From Primula veris (taxonomy: Eukaryota > Streptophyta > Magnoliopsida > Ericales > Primulaceae), in assembly GCA_963682055.1 (NCBI GenBank), contig OY821742.1, positions 28,677,060 to 28,741,059 of the forward strand: a stretch of DNA of 64,000 nucleotides. The letters run 5' to 3'. The notes below the pieces were generated by a model. That model had not been told where the DNA came from. It saw nothing but the letters and a program-made list of their open reading frames with translations, and made no database searches. The position numbers and the translations under genes are program-made. Within the stretch, counting starts at the first letter, position 1, and every line of letters starts with the position of its first letter. Positions 11,459 to 22,310 of this stretch are shown here, piece after piece.

Positions 11459-12382
11459 GGCTAGTTGTGATTCTAGTACCTATGCTTATTTGCTTTGTTG
11501 AATTTCGATAATGTGACATTTGGGAATGCTAGTATTTTGAGAATGTGATTTTATTGGGAATTGTGATAATTGAATAGTATAATATTATTGGCCGAGGCCT
11601 TGAGTTTTATTTATTGGCAATGGTCTATGTCTCTCCCTATACCGGGGGCATAAGACGAGCCGAGGGGTACAGGGAATGACTCGTCTTACGGACTGGGACT
11701 AGTGGCATGAGAGGTCCAAGTGTACACTTTAAATATTTATATGTTGGCAATGGTCTATGTCTCTCCCTATACCGGGGGCATAAGACGAGCCGAGGGGTAT
11801 AGGGAATGACCTACCTTACGGACTGAGGTAGGTGGTGTGAGAGGTCCATGTGTGTTATAGATGTGTGTTGGAGTTACTTAATTTATTTCGTTGTATGATG
11901 CTATTACATTTCTTTTGATATGCTATTATTGTAGTTGTTGTTTATGAGTTCTTGCATTTATTGGATAGAGTGACGGTATCCTGTGTGGTGCCGCCTCGTC
12001 TATGTATGTGCATGAGACTCACCGTTATAGTTTTGTCTTTCAGGTACAACGTAGGCTGAGACATTTGGATAGGAGCATTAGCGATGTATCGCATGGGTTC
12101 GGGGCTTCTTTCAGTCGCTTTCTTTTTACTTAGACCATTTTTGAGGTTGTAGCGTACGGGCAAATTACAATCGTTTGGTATCTTCTTTTTTTTATAAATC
12201 TGTTAAAACCATCTTGTCTTGTAGCCGCGTTTGGCAAACATTTCTATTTCATTCGTATAATTGTTCCTTTATCTTGCAAGTCGTTTTCCTTTAAAAGTTA
12301 AATTTTGTACCAACAGGTTCTTTTTCCTTTTGTTCAAAAGGTCACGCATTGATGTCCGTTTTTCGGATTTCGGGGTGTGACA
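11459..12382 (+). repeat. Element B 5' LTR, right-hand part
   Basis: It matches 18531-19417 of the 3' LTR, including the two tandem repeats with hairpins (11618-11850; hairpins 11679-11703 and 11809-11833), and ends GGGGTGTGACA. It starts at the copia C junction. Confidence 0.92.
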
Positions 12383-12385
12383 AGT

Positions 12386-12397
12386 TGGTATCAGAGC
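12386..12397 (+). promoter_or_regulatory. Element B primer binding site
   Basis: TGGTATCAGAGC lies 3 bp after the LTR end and is complementary to the 3' end of initiator methionine tRNA. Confidence 0.9.
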
Positions 12398-13569
12398 TAA
12401 CCAGGTTCTTGTATACTTTCGGACGACGGGAAGATGGGTAACCATTGGACCAAGATCCATCGTATCATTTTCACAAAACTTTTCCAAAAAAACAAAAAAT
12501 TTCTAAAACGGGAGGTTGCATTTAGCTTAGGACATGTAGCTAGAACTTAGTAGTAGTTGATGAAAGGAAAGTCCACATGTGAGGCAAGTTGCGGACAATG
12601 AGGACGCTTGTTGATCCCGCCTCACCAAACTAGTGGGTGGACCTCTCGTCGGTAGGTGTGAAGGAATACCTTAGTGATGTGGAGTTCTAGAGTATGCAAG
12701 AACGCTTGGGTACTTTAGGATAACGTATCGTGAGGGGTTATCCCTCACACTTTTATGTTCTTTGCATGTGTGTGAAGATTGATGAAGTGTGTATGAAGTA
12801 TAAGTTTGCAATGGCAAGTAGTGGCGAAGTATTAGAGTGCGAGAATTGTGAAGTTGATGGTCTTATGTAATGTGTTTTCAAAATTATTAACTTGTGTGTG
12901 AATGAATATTATATGGGAATGGATGTTGATCGTAAAAATGTGGTGGACTAAAATGATGAAGTTGTGTGATATGTGCCATGTAAAGAATTTACAAGCGTTG
13001 AGAAATTTTACGTTTTTGTATCATTATTTTCTGCAGAAAAACGATTGGTCGTTATTATTTTTTTCTTATTTTCGACCGGTCGGTTTTCTTTGACCTCTCG
13101 GGTAAAATTTGGACCAAAAAGATCTGTCGTATTTTCATTTTGAACGGTCGGTTTTCTTTGACCTCTCGGGTCAGATTTGGACCAAAACGATCGGTCGTTT
13201 TGTCCAAAACGATTAGTCATTTTCTGGCAATTTTACGGTTTTCTCGCTAAACTTCAAACGCTCGTAACTCCTTCATTTTTACTCCAAATTTGGTTCCGCT
13301 TGAACCGTTGGCTTCGTACTTCAGTACTCTATAATTCTGAATTTTAAATTTTATTGAATTACGACTAGAGAGATTTAGTGGAATGTGAAATTGCGATTGT
13401 GAACTTAGTAATGTGTGGAATGTTGTATTGTATGATTAGCGGAATTTGAAACTTTTGGTGGAATGTGGATTTTGTTAAGTGGTGGGATTCAAGACGAAGA
13501 AGTAGAGTATTCATGTAGGAGTATTAGTGTCGAGTGAGGCAAATAAAGTGTTAGTTTAAAATTTTTGTA
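12398..13569 (+). other. Element B leader
   Basis: Non-coding leader between primer site and gag. It contains repeated GAATGTG.AA segments and, at 13015-13345, a reverse-orientation copy of the palindrome-bearing part of the copia C LTR. No convincing start codon for gag is visible at its end; the gag frame opens after a stop just before 13570. Confidence 0.7.
13015..13345 (-). repeat. Inverted copy of copia-C LTR module inside element B leader
   Basis: Read on the minus strand this matches 10300-10600 of LTR C: TACGAAGCCAACGGT.CAAGCGGAACCAAA, then GTTACGAGC, then palindromes of the ACGACCGATCGT type, then TTTGGTCCAAAT and GAGAGGTC. Here the units are more decayed. Confidence 0.82.
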
Positions 13570-14507
13570 GTCAAGGCTATTACCACAAGGACTGGTGGAC
13601 GAGGAACAGCTACACGCGGGGGCGCACCACCATCAAGGGGTGCAGTTGCCCGAGGTGGGGCAAATGCGAGAGGAAGATGAGCTCCAAGGGGGAGGGGAGA
13701 ACCTAAAGGGAGAAGGGATGCTAGAGGTCGTGGGGGGAGGGGCAATGCTAGGGCCCCATCACCTGAACAACCTGAGGAAGAGGAAGAGGCTGAGAATGTG
13801 TTTGAGGAGGTGAATGAGGAAGAAGAAGAGACTTACGTACCTGAACTAGAACCAGTAAACGCTAACCAAGTGATGACCGACCTTCAGAAGGTGGTGAAAA
13901 TGATGGTACAGAATGCACAAGCTGTGAGTTCAAGTAACAATGGATTGCTTAACTTCACCCGATTGGGGGCTCCGACTTTCGATGGGGTAGGTGAACCCAT
14001 AGCTGAGAGATGGGTGGATGAAATGGAGAAATACTTATCAGCAACGGGAATAGTAGATGGGGAACAACGGGTGAATATGGCTCAGTTTCACCTAAAGGGT
14101 GAAGCACGGAAGTGGTGGTTGGGGATCGTGGATACTTACGACTTAAGCGACCTCGAATAGAATGAGTTCATTGAATTGTTTAATCGGCAGTTTCTTCCAG
14201 ATTCTTATAAGGATGAAATGAGGAGGCATTTCGATGAACTATATCAAGGAGGTATTGCCGTTCAAGCATACCAACTAAAGTTACCTCACTCTCGAGGTAT
14301 GCCCCAGACTCGGTTGTAGGGGGTGAACAAAAATGTAGAAGATTCATGAAGGGGTTGAACCCGACCATCTCATTGCAATTGGCATCGACCCACTATGTCA
14401 ACTATAATGAGTTGGTAAAATCAGCTCAAGATGTGGAGGGATCTCTACTCTATAGCAAGAGAATCTTAGAGAAGTCAAAAACTGGAAATGCTCCTAGGGA
14501 AGAGAAG
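13570..14507 (+). pseudogene. Element B gag, broken
   Basis: The frame opens with an Arg-Gly-rich (RGG-like) segment (about 13570-13750), then an acidic run of Glu residues, then the capsid domain with FHLKGEARKWW. In-frame TGA at 13678-13680 (arginine expected) and TAG at 14158-14160 (tryptophan expected) interrupt it, and a frame disturbance follows near 14280. The RGG-like N-terminus, invisible for A because of the window edge, could bind RNA (inference). Zinc knuckles are lost in the deletion at 14507/14508. A particle protein is unlikely to be made from it. Confidence 0.82.
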
Positions 14508-15759
14508 GGCACCGGCAGAGTTAAAAGAGTTAAGTAAGCAGTTATAGGAACTATTGGAGAAGGGGTTTATTAGGCGGAGTACGTCACCGTGGGCGGCACC
14601 GGCCTTATTCGTGCAAAATAAGGATGGATCGATGAAGATGTGCATCGACTATCGGAAGCTAAATAGGGTGACTATTAAGAATAAGTACCCACTACCTCGA
14701 ATTGATGATTTGTTTGACCAACTGAAGGGAGCGACGTTCTTTTCAAAAATCTACTTGCGATCAGGCTATCACCAATTGAGGGTGAAGGATGAGGACATCT
14801 CGAAAAGGGCCTTTAGGACCCGGTATGGCCACTATGAGTTTGTGGTCATGCCATTCGGGTTAACTAATGCGCTGGCAGCATTTATGGAGTTAATAAACCG
14901 GATTTTTAAGGAGTATCTCGACAAGTTCATGGTGGTCTTCGTCAACGATATCTTGATTTACTCGAGTTCAAGAGAGGAACACGAAGAGCATCTCCGTTTA
15001 GCGTTGCTCACGTTGAGAGAGCACCAACTTTACGGAAAATTTAGCAAATGTGAGTTTTGGATAAATGAGGTGAAATTTCTTGGACATGTGATCTCGGAAG
15101 AAGGGGTAAAGGTGGACGCGATGAAAATTGAGGCAGTTTCGAAATGGGCACAACCGAAAAATGTGTTCGAGATTCGGAGTTTCTTGGGTTTAGAGGGATA
15201 CTATCGACGGTTCATCAAGGATTTCTCGAAGTTAGCGACTCCAATGACTCACCTTACCAAGAAAGGGTTGATGTTCATGTGGGGTGAGGCTTGCGAGGAA
15301 GCTTTCCTAGAGCTCAAGAAGCGGTTGACTAGTTCCCCCATACTAGTTATTCCCGAGCAGGGGAAGGGTTACCAATTGTATTACGATGCTTCGAAGGAAG
15401 GGTTGGGTTGCGTCTTGATGCAAGACGGAAAGGTTATCGCATATGCTTCGCGATAACTAAAGGTACACGAAAAGAACTATCCGACACATAACCTAGAGCT
15501 AGCGGCAATAGTTCATGCGTTGAATATGTGGAGACATTATCTGTTCGGGAAAAAGTTCAAAGTGTTCTCGGATCACAAGAGCTTAGGGTATATTTTTATC
15601 CAAAGGGATCTAAATATGCGACAATGATGATGGATGGAATATTTAGAACAGTACGACTACGACTTGGACTATCATCCGGGAAAGGCCAATGCAATGGCGA
15701 ATGCTTTGAGTCGAAAGTCCCATGCGACCTTAGCGCATGTGGCGATCGAGGAATGAAGG
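14508..15759 (+). pseudogene. Element B reverse transcriptase and RNase H, broken
   Basis: It begins directly after the deletion, at sequence matching A 1644. A TAG stands near 14545. An open stretch then covers the RT (14554-15456), where the active-site motif is FVNDILIYS instead of FVDDILIYS: the first catalytic aspartate is replaced by asparagine, so the enzyme would be dead even if translated. RNase H is broken by a TAA at about 15454 (Gln expected), a TGA near 15627 and a TGA near 15755 (Trp expected). The changes are mostly C-to-T or G-to-A. Confidence 0.88.
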
Positions 15760-17274
15760 ATGATGGGAAAAGTGAACGAATTCAACTTGGAGTTGGGGCA
15801 TGTTAATGTGGGGACCTTGTACACAATAGTGGTACAACCGGAACTTGTGAGTAGGGTTTTGGAAGCACAAGATGGGGACGAGAAAGTGGAGAACTATGAG
15901 AAACCGATGAGTTCGAGCGAAGGATTAGATGGTTGGACGAAAGGAACCGACGGAGGACTACAATTTAAGGGAAGGACTTACGTGATGAAAAACATGATGA
16001 ATGAAGTATTAAAGGAGTTTCACCACTCCCGATTAGTCGTTCATCCTGGTGGGACGAAAATGTATCACGATGCGAAGAGTCAATTTTGGTGGCCCGGAAT
16101 GAAACGAGATGTAGCTTCATATGTTAGTAGGTGCCTAACTTGCCAGCAAGTGAAGGCGGAACACCAAAGGCCGGCGGGTATGCTCCAACCCTTACCGGTG
16201 GCAGAATGGAAGTGGGAAAGGATAGCAATGGATTTTGTGACGAACTTACCTAGATCGATAAGTGGGAATGATGCTATGTGGGTTATGGTCAACCGTTTGA
16301 CCTCCGTACACTTCATTGCAATTAAGATGACGAACTCGGTGGAAATCTTGGGACGAAAGTATGTGAAGGAAATTGTTAGATTTCATGGGGTACCAATTTT
16401 GATAGTATCAGATCGAGACGCGAGGCTTGTGTCGAGGTTCTGCGGCGCATTGCAAAATGCCTTAGGGACCAAGTTGACAATGAGTACGGCGTTCCATCCC
16501 CAAACAGATGGACAATCGGAGCGGACTATCCTAGTCCTAGAGGATATGTTGCGCGCATGTGTGAATGACTTCGAGGGAGGCTGGGAGAGCCATCTACCCT
16601 TAGTAGAGTTTGCGTATAATAATAGCTTCCAAGCTAGTATTGGGATGGCACCTTTCGAAGCTTTATACGGGCGGCCGTGTAGGTCTCCGGTGTGTTGGAC
16701 CGAGGTGGGAGAAGCGGAAATGCTAGGACCGCAATTGATTCGAGAAATGACAGAAAAGATTAAGTTAATTCGACAAAGGCTTGAGACGGCTCGGAGTAGG
16801 CAAAAGAGTTATGCAGATAAGAGGAGGAGACCTTTGGAGTTCGAAAAGGGGGATCGAGTATTTTTGCGAGTTTCGCCAAGGAAGGGGATTATGAGGTTTG
16901 GCTCTAAAGGAAAGTTGAGCCCGAGATTCATCGGACCATTTGAGATCGTGGACCGAGTTGGAGAAGTTGCATACCGGTTGGACTTGCCACCAAAGTTGCC
17001 GGGGGTTCACCTAGTGTTCCATGTGTCCATGTTGAAAAAGTACCATCACGACCCTTCACACGTGGTGGACATTGAGGTTAGTGCGGATGTGACCTACGAG
17101 GTGGGACCTACGAGGATTATCGATGTGCAAAAGAAAGAACTTTGAGGAAAAACGATTAGATTGGTAAAGGTGGTTTGGAAACAACATGGAGCCGATGAGG
17201 CAACTTGGGAACACGATGATGAGATGAAGAAGAAGTATCCTGACCTCGTCTTTTCTTTAGGTACTTTTCTTTAG
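15760..17274 (+). pseudogene. Element B integrase and chromodomain, broken
   Basis: An open frame of 461 codons covers the HHCC zinc domain ([17 protein letters not shown]), the catalytic core (D in AMDFV, D in SDRDAR, E in TDGQSER) and the GPY/F module. TGA at 17143-17145 (arginine in A) cuts off the chromodomain, which is readable beyond it to TAG 17272-17274. Compared with A there is a 9-bp deletion near 17070 and a 3-bp deletion near 16303. The integrase triad is preserved, but there is no way to express it as part of a polyprotein. Confidence 0.88.
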
Positions 17275-17730
17275 ATGCTTTCTAATTTCGGGACGAAATT
17301 TCTTTATCGGGGAAGGGTTGTAACGCCTAGAGTTATAGTTTATTTTATTAGAGTTTAGTTTACTAGAAAGGCCATATTTTGAGTTTTATGGTCCGTTTTG
17401 GAGTTGTTGAGGTAGAAGCATGCCATCTTAGTTTACTTTATTATCTTTCATTTTGTAGCTGCTTGTTTTACATTGTTGTCTTTTATTCTGTTAGATATTG
17501 TATATAGGTGGTTACTTTATTTGAGATTCTTACATGTTGTTCATTTACTTGAGTTATGGATGGTGGAGTATAACGAGTTGTGGACCCTGTGTATTTTATT
17601 TCTTGGATTATGACACGACTTTTACTTTTAAATACTTAAGGTCTTATTTATAAAAGTTGATCATTTCTGGGGGTAGTTCTTTAGAGAGGAAATGGAATTT
17701 CGGGACGAAATTCTTTTAAGGAGGGTGTGT
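17275..17730 (+). other. Element B 3' spacer with polypurine tract
   Basis: Homologous to the A spacer. It has the same duplicated border: TTTCGGGACGAAATT ... TTGTAACGCC at 17285-17326 and a second copy ending in AAGGAGGG (17718-17725) before the LTR. Confidence 0.75.
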
Positions 17731-19417
17731 TGTAACATCCCGAATTTTTATAAATGGTTTTATTTGCGATTAAATTTATCCAAAAACGTTTTATACAATT
17801 TTTAGCTAAAACCGAAACTCTTCCGAAAAACTTTATTTTTAAAACCTGTTACTAATTTTATAAATAAAAAGGACCCAATAGCTTTATTTATTAAGATTTG
17901 TTATTTTGGAGCAGTAAAATAATAGTTTTGTTTATGAGTTAACTTTTAGAACTTTGGGGATCAAATAGTTCGCTTCCCCAAACTCTCTCAAAACAGTTTC
18001 ACGTAAAACAATTTTCATCCCACTTTTCAAAACAGAAAACCTAAAAGAGAGAAAAGAAAGGTTCCAAAGCTTAGGAAGAAGAAGAAGAAACCACCATTAG
18101 CGAGTTTTTACCGGAAGCATCTCCTCTACGAACTAAGGTAATGGGGGTTATCCATTGCGACTGGACGGGGGTGTATGTTAGGGTTAGATCTTGCGTTTTT
18201 AAAATTTGGGGGTTTTTCTTTTATCCCAATTATATTCAATTAAATTGTTAACTGGGTTTTATGTATTGCTCTTTTGGTTCACTTATTTGAATTTGAGAAT
18301 TGGGAATTTAGACATATGAATTTCGAATTAATGAGAATATAGATGGGTTTGTATGTTTTTATGAGTTGTTATGTGTTATTATAGTTGTTGATGAAATTGG
18401 GTAAATTTATGTTGAATAAAGATGAGTTGTAGTTTATGCATACAAGGTGTTTGTTAAAATGCCTGAATGAGATTTTATGTTCTTGAGGTTTGTTTGGCAA
18501 GAAATTAAGTGATAGCTATAAGGCTTGTTTGGCTAGTTGTGATTCTAGTACATATGCTTATGTGCTTTGTTGAATTGCGATAATGTGACATTTGGGAATG
18601 CTAGTATTTTGAGAATGTGATTTTATTGGCAATTGTGATAATTGAATAGTATAATATTATTGACCGAGGCCTTGAGTTTTATTTATTGGCAATGGTCTAT
18701 GTCTCTCCCTATACAGGGGGCATAAGACGAGCCGAGGGGTATAGGGAATGACTCGTCTTACGGACTGGGACGAGTGGCGTGGGAGGTCCAAGTGCGCACT
18801 TTAAATATTTATATGTTGGCAATGGTCTATGTCTCTCCCTATATCGGGGGCATAAGACAAGCCGAGGGGTATAGGGAATGACCTACCTTACGGACTGGGG
18901 TAGGTGGCGTGAGAGGTCAATGTGTGTTGGAGTTGCTTAATTTATTTCGTTGTATGATGCTATTACATTTCTTTTGATACGTAATTATTGTAGTTGTTGT
19001 TTGTGAGTTCTTGCATTTATTGGATGGAGTGATGGTATCATATGTGGTACCGCCCCGTCTATGTATGTGCGTGGGACTCACCGTTACAGTTTTGTCTTTC
19101 AGATACAACTTAGGCTGAGACATTTGGATAGGAGCATTAGCGATGTATCGCATGGGTTCGGGGCTTCTTTCAGTCGCTTTCTTTTTACTTAGACCATTTT
19201 TGAGGTTGTAGCTTACGGGCAAATTACATTCGTTTGGTATCTTCTTTTTTTTATAAATCTGTTAAAACCATCTTGTCTTGTAGCCGCGTTTGGCAAACAT
19301 TTCTATTTCATTCGTATAATTGTTCCTTTAGCTTGCAAGTCGTTTTCCTTTAAAAGTTAAATTTTGTACCAAAAGGTCACGCATTGATGTCCGTTTTTCG
19401 GATTTTGGGGTGTGACA
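17731..19417 (+). repeat. Element B 3' LTR (1687 bp)
   Basis: Starts TGTAACATCCCG and ends GGTGTGACA. It contains two tandem ~130-bp repeats (18688-18925) with hairpins at 18751-18775 and 18881-18905. This complete copy shows where copia C cut the 5' LTR (position equivalent to 18531-18535). Confidence 0.92.
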
Positions 19418-20856
19418 GTCACACGGCCGAATAACACATAACTTAACCCGTGTTACACGAAGCCTAAAACTCAAAGTTATAAAATAGAAACTTTTATAAC
19501 AACATTTGCAGCGAAAAAGAAACTTAAAACAACACTGAGCTCTTGGTCCCAACTAACTCAACTCTGACTATATATAAATTGTGTTTACCTGAAAAGATTA
19601 AAAGAGAGAATAAGGCAATCGAGCTTAGTGAATGGTAATCATACCTATAAGGAGAAAGTTTTGACAATCCATCTTCGAAAAATACAATATGGATTTTTGT
19701 AATGAACAAAAGAATAAATAAATAAGTTGAATCTTTTCAGTTTTAGCACGAGTGTTTACATACATAAAATAAGTTTAAATTATAACTCCAAAACGCAGAT
19801 CAAGATATATAAATCAATAAACCATTTATTTATCACCAAAATTAAATAATGCTATAATCAAAATTGGAACCAGACTTAAAATTCATTGCCATTAATTATT
19901 TTCTCTCTAATTGTTGGATCCAACTATCGTACTGAAAGTCACCTATGTTGGCAATATAGGAAATCCATTTAAAACAATCCGGCTAAGGTCATCGCACTTA
20001 AGAGGTCTATTCCAAAACCGTTGAGAAAACTAGAGTCAGCCAATTAAGTAGTCAATTCTCTAGCCACCAACGTCACCCCACTGAAGAGGCCTGTTAATTG
20101 GATTTAAATCATAAAGTAAGGTCACCCCACTTAAGAGGCTTGTTCCTCAAAGTTCATTGCTGGTCCCGAAAATCATTAATAATTCAAATCATTTAAATCA
20201 TTTAAATCAAAATCAATTATCTGAAATCATTAGATTAAAATCAAATATCCAAATTAGCAATAATTGAAACTTGTTAAGTACAGTATGATTACAATTTATA
20301 TATATTTTATATATATAACCTGGTAACACATCGTTTATATATAACAAAACTTTTAACATAAATCAACTCAAATCAGTCAATAAAACTCATATATATAAAT
20401 AAAGTCATTCATTTATAAATTTGGTTGAGTATAAAAAATGATATTTAAAGTATTTTCTAAACAAGTATGAGAAATAAATCAAGTACTCATATGTGATATA
20501 TATAATCACCTAATCAAAATATTAATTTACATCACATAAAAAAAAGAGGGAATTGTTTTCAAAAGATATTTCTAAATAATATAATTTCATACACTACTTT
20601 ACAAAATAACATGGGTAGCAAATCAATTATATATATATATAGGGTACAAAATTACTCACAGATTAAAAGAAAGACTGAAGTGAACCTGTTAAATATGAAT
20701 CAAAGCTTCACAAAAACCAAAAATGAGTTTTGATAATGTTTTATGTACTCGGCCCCAACTTATACATATACAGTTTCTTCTTTACTAATAAATAGCACTT
20801 TTAGTTATGCCCTATTCTAATGGACGTGCAATATACCTTATCCTGAATGATACTTA
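19418..20856. other. Non-coding AT-rich sequence right of element B
   Basis: No gene recognised. A motif of about 30 bp, AGGTCA.CCCACTTAAGAGGC.TGTTCC, occurs three times (19983, 20070, 20117). Its identity is unknown. No open frame resembles a protein family. Confidence 0.5.
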
Positions 20857-21027
20857 TGTAAGTTAATTACAACTTATATTATTGTTATGTTATACACATT
20901 ATTAACATAACTATTTAGAATATTTTCTACATGATGATCATACATATTATAACATATCGAGGGTATTCTATATTTTTCATCTTAATGTTAAACCTTAAGA
21001 AATCATTCATAATGTTTATTTGGTCAA

Positions 21028-21600
21028 AATAACTGGACCTGTGGGCAACCAAGTTATAATAAATAATTAAACAATGATGAACATCCAATAGTTATTTTTA
21101 TCATAATATTTTTGGACCTGTGGGGAACAAAAAACAAACATACATAAAAATCAGTTCTTATGCATCCCCGGCCCATAACAATATATGACACAACCATAAT
21201 TTAGCAACCGTAATAAAGGCACTAATGGATGCAAAACATAACGTTTATCATCAAATATTCGTCTTCAATACTTTGTACCTGTGGGAAACCAAATTCTGTA
21301 CATATGATGTTGATGCAAAATATTTACTGGCACTAATAATCATTAAAAATATAGATTAAAATATACATTTAATTTTAATCGAATAATATGATTATTAGTT
21401 CAATATTATTAGGTGTAGCGGTTAAGCTAAATATTCATTAGATTTGATCAAAGCCAATATTGATTTTTAATCAAACGATAATATGAATATTGACATTAGA
21501 ACATCGATAACTATAATTGATACTTACGCATACACCAACGTTTATTTAACATTCATCGGTTAAAATTTTGTGCCTGTGGGCAAACAAAATTTCACATAAT
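21028..21600. repeat. Four hairpins with a shared loop
   Basis: The core GNACCTGTGGG.AA.C or close variants occurs near 21037, 21116, 21276 and 21571. Each copy is flanked by short arms that pair with each other but differ in sequence between copies, for example AAATTTTGT/ACAAAATTT at the last and TTTTTG/CAAAAA at the second. Confidence 0.6.
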
Positions 21601-22074
21601 ATGAACGTTATATATATGATTTAGCTTATAATCTATTACCAAAACTTATATGGTATGAAAATAAATTGACTTAACTTTATTTGTCATAAAAATAATAGTA
21701 GGGACAATAATATGTATGACATAATGACTAAAACGTGCGTCATGTTTTAATCAAACAATAATATGTACATCACCCAACTTTCATATGTACATGCATCCTT
21801 ATCAGTAATGTTCATTGTGACATGTAATATTAAAACACTCTTTTATTTTAATATAAATTAAAAAACTTATATCGAACCTTTCAAAAAGTTACATAATTTA
21901 TTATACTTAGTGGCATGCATTGTCATGAGTTATATATATAAGTAAGTAAGGGGTAGATGTCCATAATTAAGACATGTCATAATTAAAGGGTAGATATCCA
22001 TCATTCATTCATTCGTATTATTCATTTTATCTAACACATGCCATATCGATATAAAGACACCCATTCGACGAATA

Positions 22075-22310
22075 TAAGTATAGAAACACAATCGGAAAAA
22101 CTATTATATACTCTAACCCTTTCGGTAGCTCTAACATGATCCGACCAGGTAAGAGAGGGTGAGGGTTGGTGCAGCAAAGGCTGCTTAAAAACCGACCTCA
22201 TTAAGATACAAAATATCAGTCGAAGTCTTGCCTTGCCATCGCATTATCCTAGGTGAGCCTATTTGGGAAAGATTTATAATTTTCCAACCTTAATGTGAGT
22301 CTAAACTTTT
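22075..22310. repeat. Module shared with the copia D leader
   Basis: CCCTTTCGGTAGCTCTA, then CGACCAGG, GGTGAGGGTTG, a CGACC.CATTA block and GGTGAGCCTATTTGGG are shared in order and orientation with 42765-42975 in copia D. Confidence 0.75.

Larger units (their letters stand above)
11459..19417 (+). mobile_element. Ty3 LTR retrotransposon B (same family as A), old and defective
   Basis: B has a partial 5' LTR (11459-12382), primer binding site, leader, broken gag-pol and a complete 3' LTR (17731-19417). It is homologous to A from gag to LTR. About 1.1 kb is deleted at 14507/14508 relative to A, removing zinc knuckles, protease and the RT start, and several stop codons break the rest. The missing first 800 bp of the 5' LTR should lie outside the window, left of A and C. 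The right flank is GTCAC (19418-19422). Confidence 0.92.
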
